64,000 nt of DNA from NCBI RefSeq assembly GCF_002303885.1, contig NZ_MRCM01000021.1:1-64000 (forward strand), in the 5' to 3' direction. This document shows positions 8,561 to 17,607 of the stretch, one piece after another; positions within the stretch are counted from its first letter, which is position 1; every line of letters begins with the position of its first letter. A program made the position numbers and the translations under genes. The stretch comes from Flavobacterium sp. ACN2 (lineage in GTDB: Bacteria; Bacteroidota; Bacteroidia; Flavobacteriales; Flavobacteriaceae). The notes under the pieces were generated by a model. That model had not been told where the DNA came from. It made no database searches and was given only the letters and a program-made list of their open reading frames with translations.

Positions 8561-10528
8561 TTATTTATCTAAAACTTCAAAAGTTGAATTCATGCTTTTG
8601 AATTCAGGAACTATCTTTTTCATTTTTGAAACAATATCATCATTTTCGTAAAAATCAGCAATTCCAATCAATTCATCAACCTCATTATGAAGATTTTCAT
8701 ACTCGTCTTGAATTTCTTGCGCAATCATGATCTTATTGTGATGTGTTGGAAGAGTCTTAGAAGTATCATTTAATAATTCTTCGTAAAGTTTTTCTCCAGG
8801 TCTTAAACCAACTATTTTAATTTTAATTTCCTTGTCAGGAATAAAACCAGCCAGCTTAATCATTTTTCGTGCCAAATCAATAATTCTAACTGGTTTACCC
8901 ATGTCAAAAATATAAATTTCACCACCATTACCCATAGCTCCAGCTTCTAATACAAGTTGACATGCCTCAGGGATTGTCATAAAATAACGAATTATATCCT
9001 GATGTGTAATTGTTACTGGTCCTCCTTCTGCTATTTGTTTAGTAAATAAGGGGACAACAGATCCATTTGAACCTAAAACGTTTCCAAAACGAGTAGTAAT
9101 AAATTTTGTCCCGCCTTCAACCTTTTCTCTTTGGTTTTTTAAGAATAAAGACTGCACATATTTTTCTGCAATACGTTTACTAGCTCCCATTACATTACTT
9201 GGGTTAACAGCTTTATCGGTAGAAACCATTACAAATTTCTTAACCTGATATTTACAAGCTAAATCGGCAAGGTTTTTAGTTCCTTTAATATTAGTTTGAA
9301 TTGCTTGAGACGGATTCTCTTCCATCAAAGGCACATGTTTGTAAGCTGCCGCATGAAAAACAACATGAGGATTATAATTTTTAAAAACTTTTTCTAAAGC
9401 TTTTTTACTTCTTACATCAGCAATTACTGCAACAATTTTCGTGCTGAAATTCATTCCCTGAGTTTCTAAGCATAAATTGTGTAACGGTGTCTCTGCGTGA
9501 TCTAAAACAATTACATTTTTTGGATTAAAATTCAGAACCTGTCTGACAATCTCACTCCCAATTGAACCAGCCGCACCTGTTATTAAGATTGTTTTATCTT
9601 TTAATTGTTTCGAAATTGATTTACTATCTAAGACTATAGGTTTTCTTTCTAATAAATCTTCAATCTGTATATTTTTTACTTTCTGAGAAATTTCTTTTTG
9701 ATTTTCCCAATCTGAAATCAATGGAACCGTATATACTCTGTAATTGAACTCTAAACATTGATCAACAATAATAAGTTGTTCATCTTTTGTCAAACTTTTA
9801 TCTGCAATAATTACCCCTTCTGCTGCAACAGAACGCATTAAAGCAGGAAGTTTCTTTCTTAAAATTAAAATAGGAAGATCTAGCATTCTCTTAGATGCAT
9901 TCTGATTATTCTTATCAACAAATCCAACAATTTTAAACCTAGAAGGCGTCTCAAATTTTAAAGCATTTGCGACAGAAATTGCATTTGCATCTGTACCATA
10001 AATAACTGTCCGTACAAGCTTAGTTGTCGCTTTTTCCGAAAAATACATCTCAAATGTTTGCTTTACAATAACACGATATAAAAATAGGCCGCAAAAAGAT
10101 AAAACTAAATTGATAAAAAGCGCTGTATTTAAAAATGCTTTATGCCCAGTATATAATTCAAATATTAGATTTATAAATAGAAAGAAAACTAAAACTGACA
10201 TTTGAGAGAAAAGCAATTTTATTGCATCAATATATGAGGAGTGTCTAATAATTCCTGAATAGGTTCTAAAGAGCCAAAAGAAAAATATATTGACTGTTAT
10301 TAATCCCGCTACAAAATAAAAATCATGAGAAGTTATAATGTACCCAATTGCAGTTCCATCAAAAAGCAAATAAGTAAAGGAAAATGAAAAAAACAAAACC
10401 ATTACATCAATAGCAACAATAATCCACCTAGGCAAATAACTCAAATTATTGATATTTGCTCTAAGGTTTCTTGGAGAAAAGGTTCTATATAACAAAGAGG
10501 CTATATTATTTGGTTTTTCTGTATTCAA
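8561..10528 (-). CDS. Membrane-bound UDP-HexNAc 4,6-dehydratase (WbpM/PglF/CapD-like)
   Basis: A 655-residue protein with four hydrophobic segments in residues about 35-150, a first nucleotide-binding region (VRTVIYGTDANAISVANAL, about 185) and a C-terminal SDR domain with TILITGAAGSIGSEIV at about 315. The active site reads VSTDKAVNPSNVMGASKR, so the usual SDR tyrosine is methionine. This Ser-Met-Lys arrangement is known from WbpM and PglF, which convert UDP-GlcNAc to the 4-keto-6-deoxy sugar. The product can feed the WbpV-like reductase or the PglE-like aminotransferase of this locus. The start is a TTG at 10526-10528; no in-frame ATG lies between it and the upstream stop. Confidence 0.92.
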   Translation of the reverse strand: MNTEKPNNIASLLYRTFSPRNLRANINNLSYLPRWIIVAIDVMVLFFSFSFTYLLFDGTAIGYIITSHDFYFVAGLITVNIFFFWLFRTYSGIIRHSSYIDAIKLLFSQMSVLVFFLFINLIFELYTGHKAFLNTALFINLVLSFCGLFLYRVIVKQTFEMYFSEKATTKLVRTVIYGTDANAISVANALKFETPSRFKIVGFVDKNNQNASKRMLDLPILILRKKLPALMRSVAAEGVIIADKSLTKDEQLIIVDQCLEFNYRVYTVPLISDWENQKEISQKVKNIQIEDLLERKPIVLDSKSISKQLKDKTILITGAAGSIGSEIVRQVLNFNPKNVIVLDHAETPLHNLCLETQGMNFSTKIVAVIADVRSKKALEKVFKNYNPHVVFHAAAYKHVPLMEENPSQAIQTNIKGTKNLADLACKYQVKKFVMVSTDKAVNPSNVMGASKRIAEKYVQSLFLKNQREKVEGGTKFITTRFGNVLGSNGSVVPLFTKQIAEGGPVTITHQDIIRYFMTIPEACQLVLEAGAMGNGGEIYIFDMGKPVRIIDLARKMIKLAGFIPDKEIKIKIVGLRPGEKLYEELLNDTSKTLPTHHNKIMIAQEIQDEYENLHNEVDELIGIADFYENDDIVSKMKKIVPEFKSMNSTFEVLDK

Positions 10529-10612
10529 TTTAGCATTTTTTAAGTCAGTAAAATTTGAACTTTATACAAAAATACAAATTAAAGGTTTTAAATAATTACT
10601 TAATGGTGCAAA

Positions 10613-11497
10613 TTAAATTTTAACACCTTTTTTCTTTTGCTTTAAAAATTCCAAAAGATAAGTTCCATAACCAGATTTAAGTAATGGCTGAGCTAATTCT
10701 TCCAGTCGTGCATCGTCAATAAATCCTTGCCTCCATGCAATTTCTTCAATGCACCCAACCTTTAATCCTTGTCTTTCTTCTAGAACTTGTACAAATTGCC
10801 CAGCTTGCATTAAACTATTAAAAGTTCCTGTATCCAGCCAAGCTGTTCCTCTACTTAGTATACCCACTTTTAATTTGCCTTTTTCAAGATAAACTTTGTT
10901 TATATCCGTAATTTCATATTCACCTCTAGCACTTGGTTTTATGCTTTTTGCAATCTCTACAACAGAATTATCGTAGAAATAAAGTCCTGGAACGGCATAA
11001 TTAGATTTAGGTTCTAAAGGTTTTTCCTCAATAGAAATAGCATTTTTACTTTCATCAAATTCCACTACTCCATATCTTTCAGGATCCGAAACATGGTAAG
11101 CAAAAACAACTCCTCCATCTGGATCCGCATTATCTTTTAACAATTGCTGCATATTAGTACCGAAGAAAATATTATCTCCCAGTACTAAAGCAACTTTATC
11201 TTTTCCAATAAATTCCTCTCCGATTACAAAAGCCTGAGCCAATCCATTCGGATTTGGTTGTTCTGCATAACTAAACTTACAACCAACCGTACTCCCATCG
11301 CCTAAAAGTTTTTTAAAATGCGGTAGATCGTGAGGGGTAGATATAATTAAAATTTCATTAATTCCTGCCATCATTAATGTTGATAACGGATAATAAATCA
11401 TAGGTTTATCGTAAACCGGCATTAGCTGTTTACTTACAGCTAATGTCAATGGATGCAATCTTGTGCCAGAACCTCCAGCTAATATAATTCCTTTCAT
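10613..11497 (-). CDS. rfbA: Glucose-1-phosphate thymidylyltransferase RfbA/RmlA
   Basis: This 294-residue enzyme makes dTDP-glucose from glucose 1-phosphate and dTTP, the first step of dTDP-L-rhamnose synthesis. The signature [18 protein letters not shown] is at the N-terminus, followed by [21 protein letters not shown] with the catalytic aspartate, EEKP and [13 protein letters not shown]. Length and motifs are those of bacterial RmlA. It precedes the WbpM-like gene and follows rfbD. The dTDP-glucose it makes also feeds the 3-amino-sugar branch encoded at 27-30 kb. Confidence 0.97.
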   Translation of the reverse strand: MKGIILAGGSGTRLHPLTLAVSKQLMPVYDKPMIYYPLSTLMMAGINEILIISTPHDLPHFKKLLGDGSTVGCKFSYAEQPNPNGLAQAFVIGEEFIGKDKVALVLGDNIFFGTNMQQLLKDNADPDGGVVFAYHVSDPERYGVVEFDESKNAISIEEKPLEPKSNYAVPGLYFYDNSVVEIAKSIKPSARGEYEITDINKVYLEKGKLKVGILSRGTAWLDTGTFNSLMQAGQFVQVLEERQGLKVGCIEEIAWRQGFIDDARLEELAQPLLKSGYGTYLLEFLKQKKKGVKI

Positions 11498-11571
11498 ATA
11501 TTTTGATTTTATATTTTAGATTTTAGATTTCCTTGAAATTCTCTCGTATAAATCTTCAAATCATTTTTAAT

Positions 11572-12417
11572 TTAAGCAAACATCTTTCTTAAACTTTCTT
11601 TATAATTTGGAACTTCTAAATTATAAACTGTTTTTATCTTTTTCTTATCTAATAGTGAGTAACTTGGTCTTTTTGCAGGGGTTGGATAAGCTGATGAAGG
11701 AATTCCAACAACTTTACAGTTATAATCTCCAAGCTCTTTAATGCCTAAAGCAAATTCATGCCAGCTTATTTCGCCTTCATTCGAATAATTGTAAATTCCG
11801 GGGATCCATTTTGAGGATTCGATGATATCAATCATTGCTTTAGCCAAGTCAGCAGCGTAAGTGGGAGAACCTATTTGGTCATTAACCACATTAATTTCCT
11901 CTCTTTCCTGCATCAATCGCTGCATTGTTTTTACAAAATTATTTCCAAACTTGCTATAAACCCACGAAGTCCTAATAATAATGGATTCTGGGTTTTCTTT
12001 TAAACAATCAATTTCTCCAGCCAATTTACTTTCTCCATAAACATTTATAGGTTTAGTTTCAGCTTTTTCATCCAAAGCAATTGACGAAGTTCCATCAAAT
12101 ACGTAATCAGTTGAAACGTGAATTAATCTAACGTTCTTTTCTCGTGCATATTTTGCGATTAATTCTACTGCTAAATGATTTACTGTAAAAACTAAATCTT
12201 TTTCTGATTCAGCTTTATCAACTGCTGTATAAGCTCCACAATTAAATATAACATCAGGACAAATTGCCTCTAATTGGGATTGAAGCATTTCCAAGTTATC
12301 TAATGTAATTTGAGTTCTATCTGCAAATACCCAATCATATTGAGGATAAGAAGGCGCTAAAACTGAAAGTTCTGATCCTAATTGTCCTGTTGCACCAGTT
12401 ACTAAAATTTTTTTCAT
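11572..12417 (-). CDS. rfbD: dTDP-4-dehydrorhamnose reductase RfbD/RmlD
   Basis: A 281-residue SDR enzyme catalysing the last step to dTDP-L-rhamnose. It has the Rossmann motif VTGATGQLGSEL, the RmlD segment LIHVSTDYVFDG, the catalytic YxxxK in NVYGESKLAGE, and GIYNYSNEGEISWHEFA. Its start shares one base with the rfbC stop. The rml genes run in the order C, D, A here, with rfbB separated by about 20 kb in the same cluster. Confidence 0.96.
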   Translation of the reverse strand: MKKILVTGATGQLGSELSVLAPSYPQYDWVFADRTQITLDNLEMLQSQLEAICPDVIFNCGAYTAVDKAESEKDLVFTVNHLAVELIAKYAREKNVRLIHVSTDYVFDGTSSIALDEKAETKPINVYGESKLAGEIDCLKENPESIIIRTSWVYSKFGNNFVKTMQRLMQEREEINVVNDQIGSPTYAADLAKAMIDIIESSKWIPGIYNYSNEGEISWHEFALGIKELGDYNCKVVGIPSSAYPTPAKRPSYSLLDKKKIKTVYNLEVPNYKESLRKMFA

Positions 12418-12965
12418 TAAAATAAACTATTACAATTTTCAATAAAAGGAAGAATTTGATCTTTTTCTGAAACTATTGCTTCATCCAGATTCATTCCCCA
12501 ATCAATGCTCAAAGACGGATCATCGTATTTAATTCCGCCCTCAGAGGCTTTATTATAAAATTGATCACATTTATACATTACTGAAGCAGTGTCACTAATA
12601 ACTGAAAATCCATGCGCAAATCCTTGTGGCACTAATAACTGCTTTTTATTCTCTGCTGACAATAGAATACTAAATGCTTTTCCATAAGTAGGAGAATCTT
12701 TTCTTAAATCTACTGCAACATCAATAATTTCACCTTCTAAAACACGAACTAGTTTTGTCTGGGCAAAAGGAGGATTTTGATAATGTAAACCTCTTAAAGT
12801 CCCTTTCTTTGAAAATGACTGATTATCCTGAACAAATTCAATATTAATCCCTAAATCTTCAAATTTAGTTTTACTATAAGACTCAAAAAAATACCCTCTT
12901 TCGTCTCCAAATACTGTTGGTTCAATTATTATCAAATCTTTTATAAACGTTTCTTCGATTTTCAT
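12417..12965 (-). CDS. rfbC: dTDP-4-dehydrorhamnose 3,5-epimerase RfbC/RmlC
   Basis: A 182-residue cupin enzyme epimerising C3 and C5 of dTDP-4-keto-6-deoxyglucose. Family motifs are IIEPTVFGDERGYFFE, the active-site LRGLHYQNPPFAQTK with its histidine, and LVPQGFAHGFSV. The ATG at 12963-12965 (MKIEETF) matches the usual family start. A GTG at 12981-12983 would add six residues and overlap the upstream stop, so I reject it. It is coupled to rfbD by a one-base stop/start overlap. Confidence 0.95.
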   Translation of the reverse strand: MKIEETFIKDLIIIEPTVFGDERGYFFESYSKTKFEDLGINIEFVQDNQSFSKKGTLRGLHYQNPPFAQTKLVRVLEGEIIDVAVDLRKDSPTYGKAFSILLSAENKKQLLVPQGFAHGFSVISDTASVMYKCDQFYNKASEGGIKYDDPSLSIDWGMNLDEAIVSEKDQILPFIENCNSLF

Positions 12966-12979
12966 TTTAATTTTTTTAT

Positions 12980-14107
12980 TCACTTAAAGAAATTTATAAT
13001 AACATCTTTTATTCTACTTCTATCTTTAGCACTTAAATTTGATCCTGATGGCAAGCATAAGCCTTTTTCAAACAATTCTTCAGCAACTTTATTACCGTAA
13101 TAGGAATACTTTTCAAAAACTGGCTGTAAATGCATTGGCTTCCATAATGGTCTACTCTCTATATTAGCTTCTTCAAAAGCAAGTCTCAACCTTTCTCTTT
13201 CTATCTTTGTTTCAAGTAATATTGTATTTAGCCAAAAATTAGAAAAAAAGTCACCGCTTGGATTATCGAATAGTTGTACGTTTTGAATGTCTTTAAAAAT
13301 TTCTTCATAGAATAAATGATTATCTCGTCTAAGACGAATATTCAGTTCTAAAACTTTAATTTGTCCAAGACCAATTCCGGCACAGATATTACTCATTCTA
13401 TAGTTATATCCTATTTCACTATGCTGATAATGTACAGCTGAATCTTTTGATTGGGTTGCATAAAAAATAGCTTTTTCTTTTATGCTTTTTGAATTCGAAA
13501 TTAATGCTCCTCCACTTGAAGTGGTAATGATTTTATTACCATTAAAAGACAAAATCCCAAAAGTCCCAAAACTACCACATTTTTTTTCTTTATAAGTACT
13601 CCCAAGAGCTTCGGCACCATCTTCAATAATTGGTATGCCGTATCTATCAGCAATTGAATGAACCTCATCAATTTTATAAGGCATTCCATATAAATGTACT
13701 GCTATAATTGCTTTTGGTTTTTTTCCTTTTCTTATCCTATCTTTTATTGCAATTTCAAGATTTTTCGGACAGATATTCCAAGTATCTACTTCACTATCTA
13801 CAAATATCGGGTATGCATTTTGGTACAAAATTGGATTTGCAGAAGCTACAAAAGTCATAGTTTGACAGATCACTTCATCTCCACTTTTAACACCTAATAA
13901 AATTAATGCTAAATGTATAGCAGACGTTCCCGAATTTGTCGCCGTAACAAAATTTTCATTTTTAAAAAAATTTTGGATTCTATATTCAAATTCATCAACA
14001 TTTGGGCCACTAGAAGTAATCCAATTTGACTTTAATGCATTCTGAATATACTCTTGCTCAAATCCGCTTTCTTGAGATAATGACAAATAAATTCTCTTAT
14101 TGTCCAT
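12980..14107 (-). CDS. PLP-dependent sugar aminotransferase (DegT/DnrJ family, PglE-like)
   Basis: About 375 residues from the ATG at 14105-14107. The beginning (RIYLSLSQESGFEQEYI, then NWITSSGPNVDEFE) and the active site (IIEDGAEALGS, with the PLP lysine in LSFNGNKIITT) resemble PglE-type enzymes that aminate UDP-4-keto-6-deoxy-GlcNAc at C4. The WbpM/PglF-like dehydratase of this locus would provide that substrate. A longer frame to 14158 exists, but its extra residues do not resemble the family. The start overlaps the upstream cupin gene by 11 bases. The exact product, perhaps UDP-QuiNAc4N, is inference. Confidence 0.88.
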   Translation of the reverse strand: MDNKRIYLSLSQESGFEQEYIQNALKSNWITSSGPNVDEFEYRIQNFFKNENFVTATNSGTSAIHLALILLGVKSGDEVICQTMTFVASANPILYQNAYPIFVDSEVDTWNICPKNLEIAIKDRIRKGKKPKAIIAVHLYGMPYKIDEVHSIADRYGIPIIEDGAEALGSTYKEKKCGSFGTFGILSFNGNKIITTSSGGALISNSKSIKEKAIFYATQSKDSAVHYQHSEIGYNYRMSNICAGIGLGQIKVLELNIRLRRDNHLFYEEIFKDIQNVQLFDNPSGDFFSNFWLNTILLETKIERERLRLAFEEANIESRPLWKPMHLQPVFEKYSYYGNKVAEELFEKGLCLPSGSNLSAKDRSRIKDVIINFFK

Positions 14108-14528
14108 TATTAATATGCCAATAATCTGACGGATAACGAACATCATCTTCATTAACATTACTTAATGATAATGTAGAAAACGATATCAATTTTGAGTTTT
14201 CTTCAAGAGACTCAACTGCATTTGCATAACCAGCTGGTATGTGAACAATTTTGCTGTCAGATTCCGAAACTAAAAAAGTCTCAATAGCCAAGTCCTTTGA
14301 AGGATTCTCCCAATTGTCAATTTTTATAAAATGAATTTTAAAAGAGCCTGAAAGGCAATAAAAATTCTTTGCGTCTAATTTATGTCCTTGCCACGCACGA
14401 ATTGGATTTTCTTTAGAATTACTTATAATATAAAATCTTTCAATATCTGTAAAACTAAAATCGTTTACATAAGATATACTTCCTCGATGATCTGAAAATT
14501 TTCCTCCTTGAATTATTTTAGGTTCCAT
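14097..14528 (-). CDS. WxcM/RmlC-like cupin, putative sugar epimerase or isomerase
   Basis: A 143-residue single-domain cupin with DHRGSISYVNDF near the N-terminus, IRAWQGHKLDAKNFYCLSGSFKI as the central cupin motif and HIPAGYANAVESL near residue 95. The pattern resembles WxcM-like and RmlC-like proteins acting on dTDP- or UDP-4-keto sugars. Only one histidine (QGHK) is in the usual active-site position. It overlaps the PglE-like aminotransferase gene, suggesting that they act in the same amino-sugar branch. The reaction is unproven. Confidence 0.7.
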   Translation of the reverse strand: MEPKIIQGGKFSDHRGSISYVNDFSFTDIERFYIISNSKENPIRAWQGHKLDAKNFYCLSGSFKIHFIKIDNWENPSKDLAIETFLVSESDSKIVHIPAGYANAVESLEENSKLISFSTLSLSNVNEDDVRYPSDYWHINNGQ

Positions 14529-14537
14529 GATTCAATC

Positions 14538-15488
14538 TTAAATTACTTTTTTTAATAAATAAAATTTTGATGAATAAAGGAATAATAAAGGCAAAATTAC
14601 AATTACGAATATAATTGCATCCTGAACTTTTTGATAAAGAAAAATAACTATTAAAGAAATTCCTGTCTGGGCTAAAGCATAAAGAAGAGATACCAACCTA
14701 TGTTGTATTTTATATTCATTACTAAGAACCTGATATAAATGCAATCTATGCGCTTCAAAAATATTCTGTTTAAGATAAAGTCTGTGTAGAATTGTACAAA
14801 CTGCATCAACTCCATAAACTGCCAAAAATAATAACCATATAAGTGATTCTGTTTTTAGAATTAGTCCTAACACCAGATAAATTACCCAAAAAGCTATAGC
14901 AATACTTCCGACATCGCCTGCAAAACATTTTGCTTTTTTTCTATAATTAAAAAACAGAAAAACTAAGCTCGCAATCATTGCATATATTATAAAAACACCA
15001 TCAGTAAAAAGCTGGATTTTTGTATTTACATACAACAGTGACCCCATTACTACTAAAGTATAAAGCCCTGTAATACCATTAATTCCATCCATGAAATTAT
15101 AGGCATTAATGAGCCCTATTGCTAATACGTAACTTACTAAAACTATCCAAATTGGGACGAAAGTAAATAAGTTTAAATCAAAAAAAATTAACGTGATGGA
15201 AAGGAAATGAATTGAAATTCGGATTTTATTTGATAAACTTTGAATATCGTCCCAAAAACTGACTAAACTGACTAAAGTAATTCCTGTAAAAAAAAAGAAA
15301 TTAGTTTCAATGTTTTGAGCAAAATATAACAATGCTGCAAACCAAAAAATGATTCCACCTCCTCGCAAAGTAATTTCTGTATGCGAACTTCTTTGATTTG
15401 GTTTGTCAATTATATTAAAATGATCTGCTACTTTAAAATAGAGCAACATAATAATCATTAAAATAATTCCTAAAATTGTATATTGCAT
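14538..15488 (-). CDS. Undecaprenyl-phosphate HexNAc-1-phosphate transferase (WecA/WbpL-like)
   Basis: A 316-residue polytopic membrane protein of the MraY/WecA superfamily. It has GGGIIFWFAALL after the DKPNQRSSH segment (metal/uridine site), NAYNFMDGINGITGLYTL (the conserved membrane aspartates) and FAGDVGSIAIAFW. It should start repeat-unit synthesis by transferring a HexNAc-phosphate to undecaprenyl phosphate at the inner membrane. Directly upstream is a WbpV-like reductase, and the WbpM-like dehydratase is in the same cluster. That WbpM-WbpV-WbpL set starts O-antigen chains with QuiNAc or FucNAc in Pseudomonas aeruginosa. Confidence 0.93.
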   Translation of the reverse strand: MQYTILGIILMIIMLLYFKVADHFNIIDKPNQRSSHTEITLRGGGIIFWFAALLYFAQNIETNFFFFTGITLVSLVSFWDDIQSLSNKIRISIHFLSITLIFFDLNLFTFVPIWIVLVSYVLAIGLINAYNFMDGINGITGLYTLVVMGSLLYVNTKIQLFTDGVFIIYAMIASLVFLFFNYRKKAKCFAGDVGSIAIAFWVIYLVLGLILKTESLIWLLFLAVYGVDAVCTILHRLYLKQNIFEAHRLHLYQVLSNEYKIQHRLVSLLYALAQTGISLIVIFLYQKVQDAIIFVIVILPLLFLYSSKFYLLKKVI

Positions 15489-15491
15489 TAT

Positions 15492-16391
15492 CTAATTTAT
15501 AAAACTTTTTATTGTTCTTTCAAGTCCCTCTTTAGCTGTGTATGGCATTTTATCAATTCCGACAGCATCTTTTATTTTTTGATTTGAAACCCTATAATTT
15601 TCAGTTAATTTTTGAATTTTATCAGAGTTTAAAGGTAATTTAATTACATCTCCGATTTTACCTATCCCCTTAATTAAAGCTTTAGGAATTGCTATTGAAA
15701 GTGTTTTTTTGTTCAAAACCCTTGAAACAATTTCAATAAGCTCATTTGTAGATAAAACCTCATCATCCGAAAAATTATAAACTCCTGAAGAAATCTGTTT
15801 GTTTTGGATAATTTCTTTAATTAAAAAATTAAGATTATCTATTCCTAAAAAAGATCTTTCGTTATGAAAAGCTGCTAAAGGATATGGAATTCTTTTTTTT
15901 ACAAAATTGTATAAAAGATTCAAATTCCCTTTATTTCCTGGTCCGTGAATCATGCAAGGCCTTATTATAAAAACTCTTTTCCCTTCTGGAATTTGTTTCG
16001 ATAAAATATATTCTTCTGCTTTTAATTTTGACTGTCCATACGGGGTTTTTGGTTTTGCCAAAACATCTTCATACAAAGTTTCCGAAACTTGATCGGCAAC
16101 AGCCTTTACACTACTAAAATAAATAAAATCCTTAATTTCACTTTCTATAAAAAAGTCAAATAATTTGTGGGTTAAATAAGTATTAACCTCAAAATATTCT
16201 GAAGCATTCCTGACATTTTTAAGATCGTGGGCTTTTCCTGCTAAATGTATAATTACATCACCAGAAAGATTATTTTTCCATTTAGAATTTCTTAATGAAA
16301 TAAAAGAGGTAGAAAATGGAATGGTTGAAAAATAACTAGAGAGATTCTGCGCTACAAACCCCGATTTACCAGTAATTATGACTCTAAGCAT
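15492..16391 (-). CDS. NAD-dependent epimerase/dehydratase (WbpV-like 4-keto reductase)
   Basis: A 299-residue extended SDR with VIITGKSGFVAQNL at the N-terminus, VIIHLAGKAHD, YFSSVKAV, and the catalytic YxxxK in TPYGQSKLKAEEYI. These features are close to WbpV and related reductases that act on UDP-4-keto-6-deoxy-HexNAc. Its neighbour is the WbpL-like transferase, which would use the product. It overlaps the upstream GT4 gene by 8 bases. A 4-epimerase role is the main alternative. Confidence 0.85.
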   Translation of the reverse strand: MLRVIITGKSGFVAQNLSSYFSTIPFSTSFISLRNSKWKNNLSGDVIIHLAGKAHDLKNVRNASEYFEVNTYLTHKLFDFFIESEIKDFIYFSSVKAVADQVSETLYEDVLAKPKTPYGQSKLKAEEYILSKQIPEGKRVFIIRPCMIHGPGNKGNLNLLYNFVKKRIPYPLAAFHNERSFLGIDNLNFLIKEIIQNKQISSGVYNFSDDEVLSTNELIEIVSRVLNKKTLSIAIPKALIKGIGKIGDVIKLPLNSDKIQKLTENYRVSNQKIKDAVGIDKMPYTAKEGLERTIKSFIN

Positions 16392-17490
16392 TGTACACCT
16401 CTAAATATGATTCAGACATTTTTTTACGCGTAAACAATCCTACTCTTTGAATTGCATTTGAAGAAAAAAGCTCATATAATTCTTTATTAACTATTATTCT
16501 CTCAATCGCACATTTTAAACTTTTAGAACATTTTGGTTCTACTGTAATACCCGAAAAATCATTTAATGATACGAAAGGCACTCCTGAATTTAAATTTGTA
16601 TTTATAACAGGAAGACCATTTGCCATAGCTTCCAATTGTACAACTCCAAATGCTTCTGCTTCATTAATTGATGGGAGAACAAATAAATCCGAAGCTTGAT
16701 AAATTTGTGACAATTCTTCATCAGAAGCATTAGTAATAAAACGAACCTTATCCTGTAAGCTCACAGAATTTACTTTTTCTTTCAAAATTTCTAGTTCTTC
16801 ACCATTCCCTACAATGGTGAGTCCTACAGGCAAATTTTGAATAGCTTCAATCAAATATTCAACCCCTTTATACTTTCTCAACTTACCAACAAAAAGTAGT
16901 TCGAAATTTCTATTTTCAGGCATTTTTTTACCAGCTGAAATCTTATACTTTGGGTCAAAACTCAAAGGAATGACCTTTATTTTATCTTTATAATCTTTTA
17001 AAATATTAGAAGCTTCAAAAAGTTGTGGAGAAGTTACAATAATACAATCTGCCCTATCCAATATTTTTTTAATCATAGGGTTGTAAAATTTCTCGATCCA
17101 GCTCCACCGAGAATTTTTTATATTGGCATGCCAAGTAATGATTAATTTTTTATTTTGGCACTTCTTAAGATATCTTAATAAGCTTACTTCCATAGTAGGA
17201 AATGGGTAATGATGATGAATGATATCATTTTCTGCTATTAGTTTCTTTAATGCTGGATATCTCAAATTCAGAGGTTGACTTTTAAGAAAAAGAGGTGTTA
17301 TTTCTTTAAGAACAATGATTTTACCGAATATTTTTTTTACTCGAGTAAAACTTTTCACATGATTATTCGAGTAAACTGTAAAATTAATTTCGTCGGAACA
17401 ATCAACTACACCTTCAACTAAATTTTTAACTACACTTTCCATACCTCCTTGACATGGATCATAATATTTTACAATTTGGAGAATTTTCAT
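16384..17490 (-). CDS. Glycosyltransferase family 4 (GT-B)
   Basis: A 368-residue group 1 transferase. The N-terminus has KILQIVKYYDPCQGGMESVV, the middle DIIHHHYPFPTMEVSLLRYL, and the donor half LFVGKLRKYKGVEYLIEAI, FVLPSINEAEAFGVVQLEAMANGLPVI with the ExxxxxxxE motif. The organisation is typical of enzymes adding mannose, rhamnose or HexNAc to lipid-linked glycans. A 117-base gap with a weak hairpin separates it from the secreted beta-helix gene upstream. The acceptor is unknown. Confidence 0.9.
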   Translation of the reverse strand: MKILQIVKYYDPCQGGMESVVKNLVEGVVDCSDEINFTVYSNNHVKSFTRVKKIFGKIIVLKEITPLFLKSQPLNLRYPALKKLIAENDIIHHHYPFPTMEVSLLRYLKKCQNKKLIITWHANIKNSRWSWIEKFYNPMIKKILDRADCIIVTSPQLFEASNILKDYKDKIKVIPLSFDPKYKISAGKKMPENRNFELLFVGKLRKYKGVEYLIEAIQNLPVGLTIVGNGEELEILKEKVNSVSLQDKVRFITNASDEELSQIYQASDLFVLPSINEAEAFGVVQLEAMANGLPVINTNLNSGVPFVSLNDFSGITVEPKCSKSLKCAIERIIVNKELYELFSSNAIQRVGLFTRKKMSESYLEVYNA

Positions 17491-17607
17491 AAATTAAACT
17501 AAGTTGTATAAAATGTCTGCTAGTATTTATAGTTCTAGCAATTTACTTATTAAAAGATTATTTTAAAATTCCAATATTTATTTAAAAAAATGCTTTTTAG
17601 AATAAAA

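Noticed and set aside
12966-12983. GTG start giving rfbC six extra residues
   Set aside because: The ATG at 12963-12965 gives the usual family N-terminus, and the GTG version only creates an overlap.
14108-14158. Longer N-terminus for the PglE-like aminotransferase
   Set aside because: The 17 extra residues are unlike the family and lie over the end of the upstream cupin gene; the ATG at 14107 fits the family start.
17518-17540. Short inverted repeat TGCTAG/CTAGCA between the GT4 and beta-helix genes
   Set aside because: Only six perfect pairs, no T-run on the minus strand and weak inner pairing; judged not to be a terminator.
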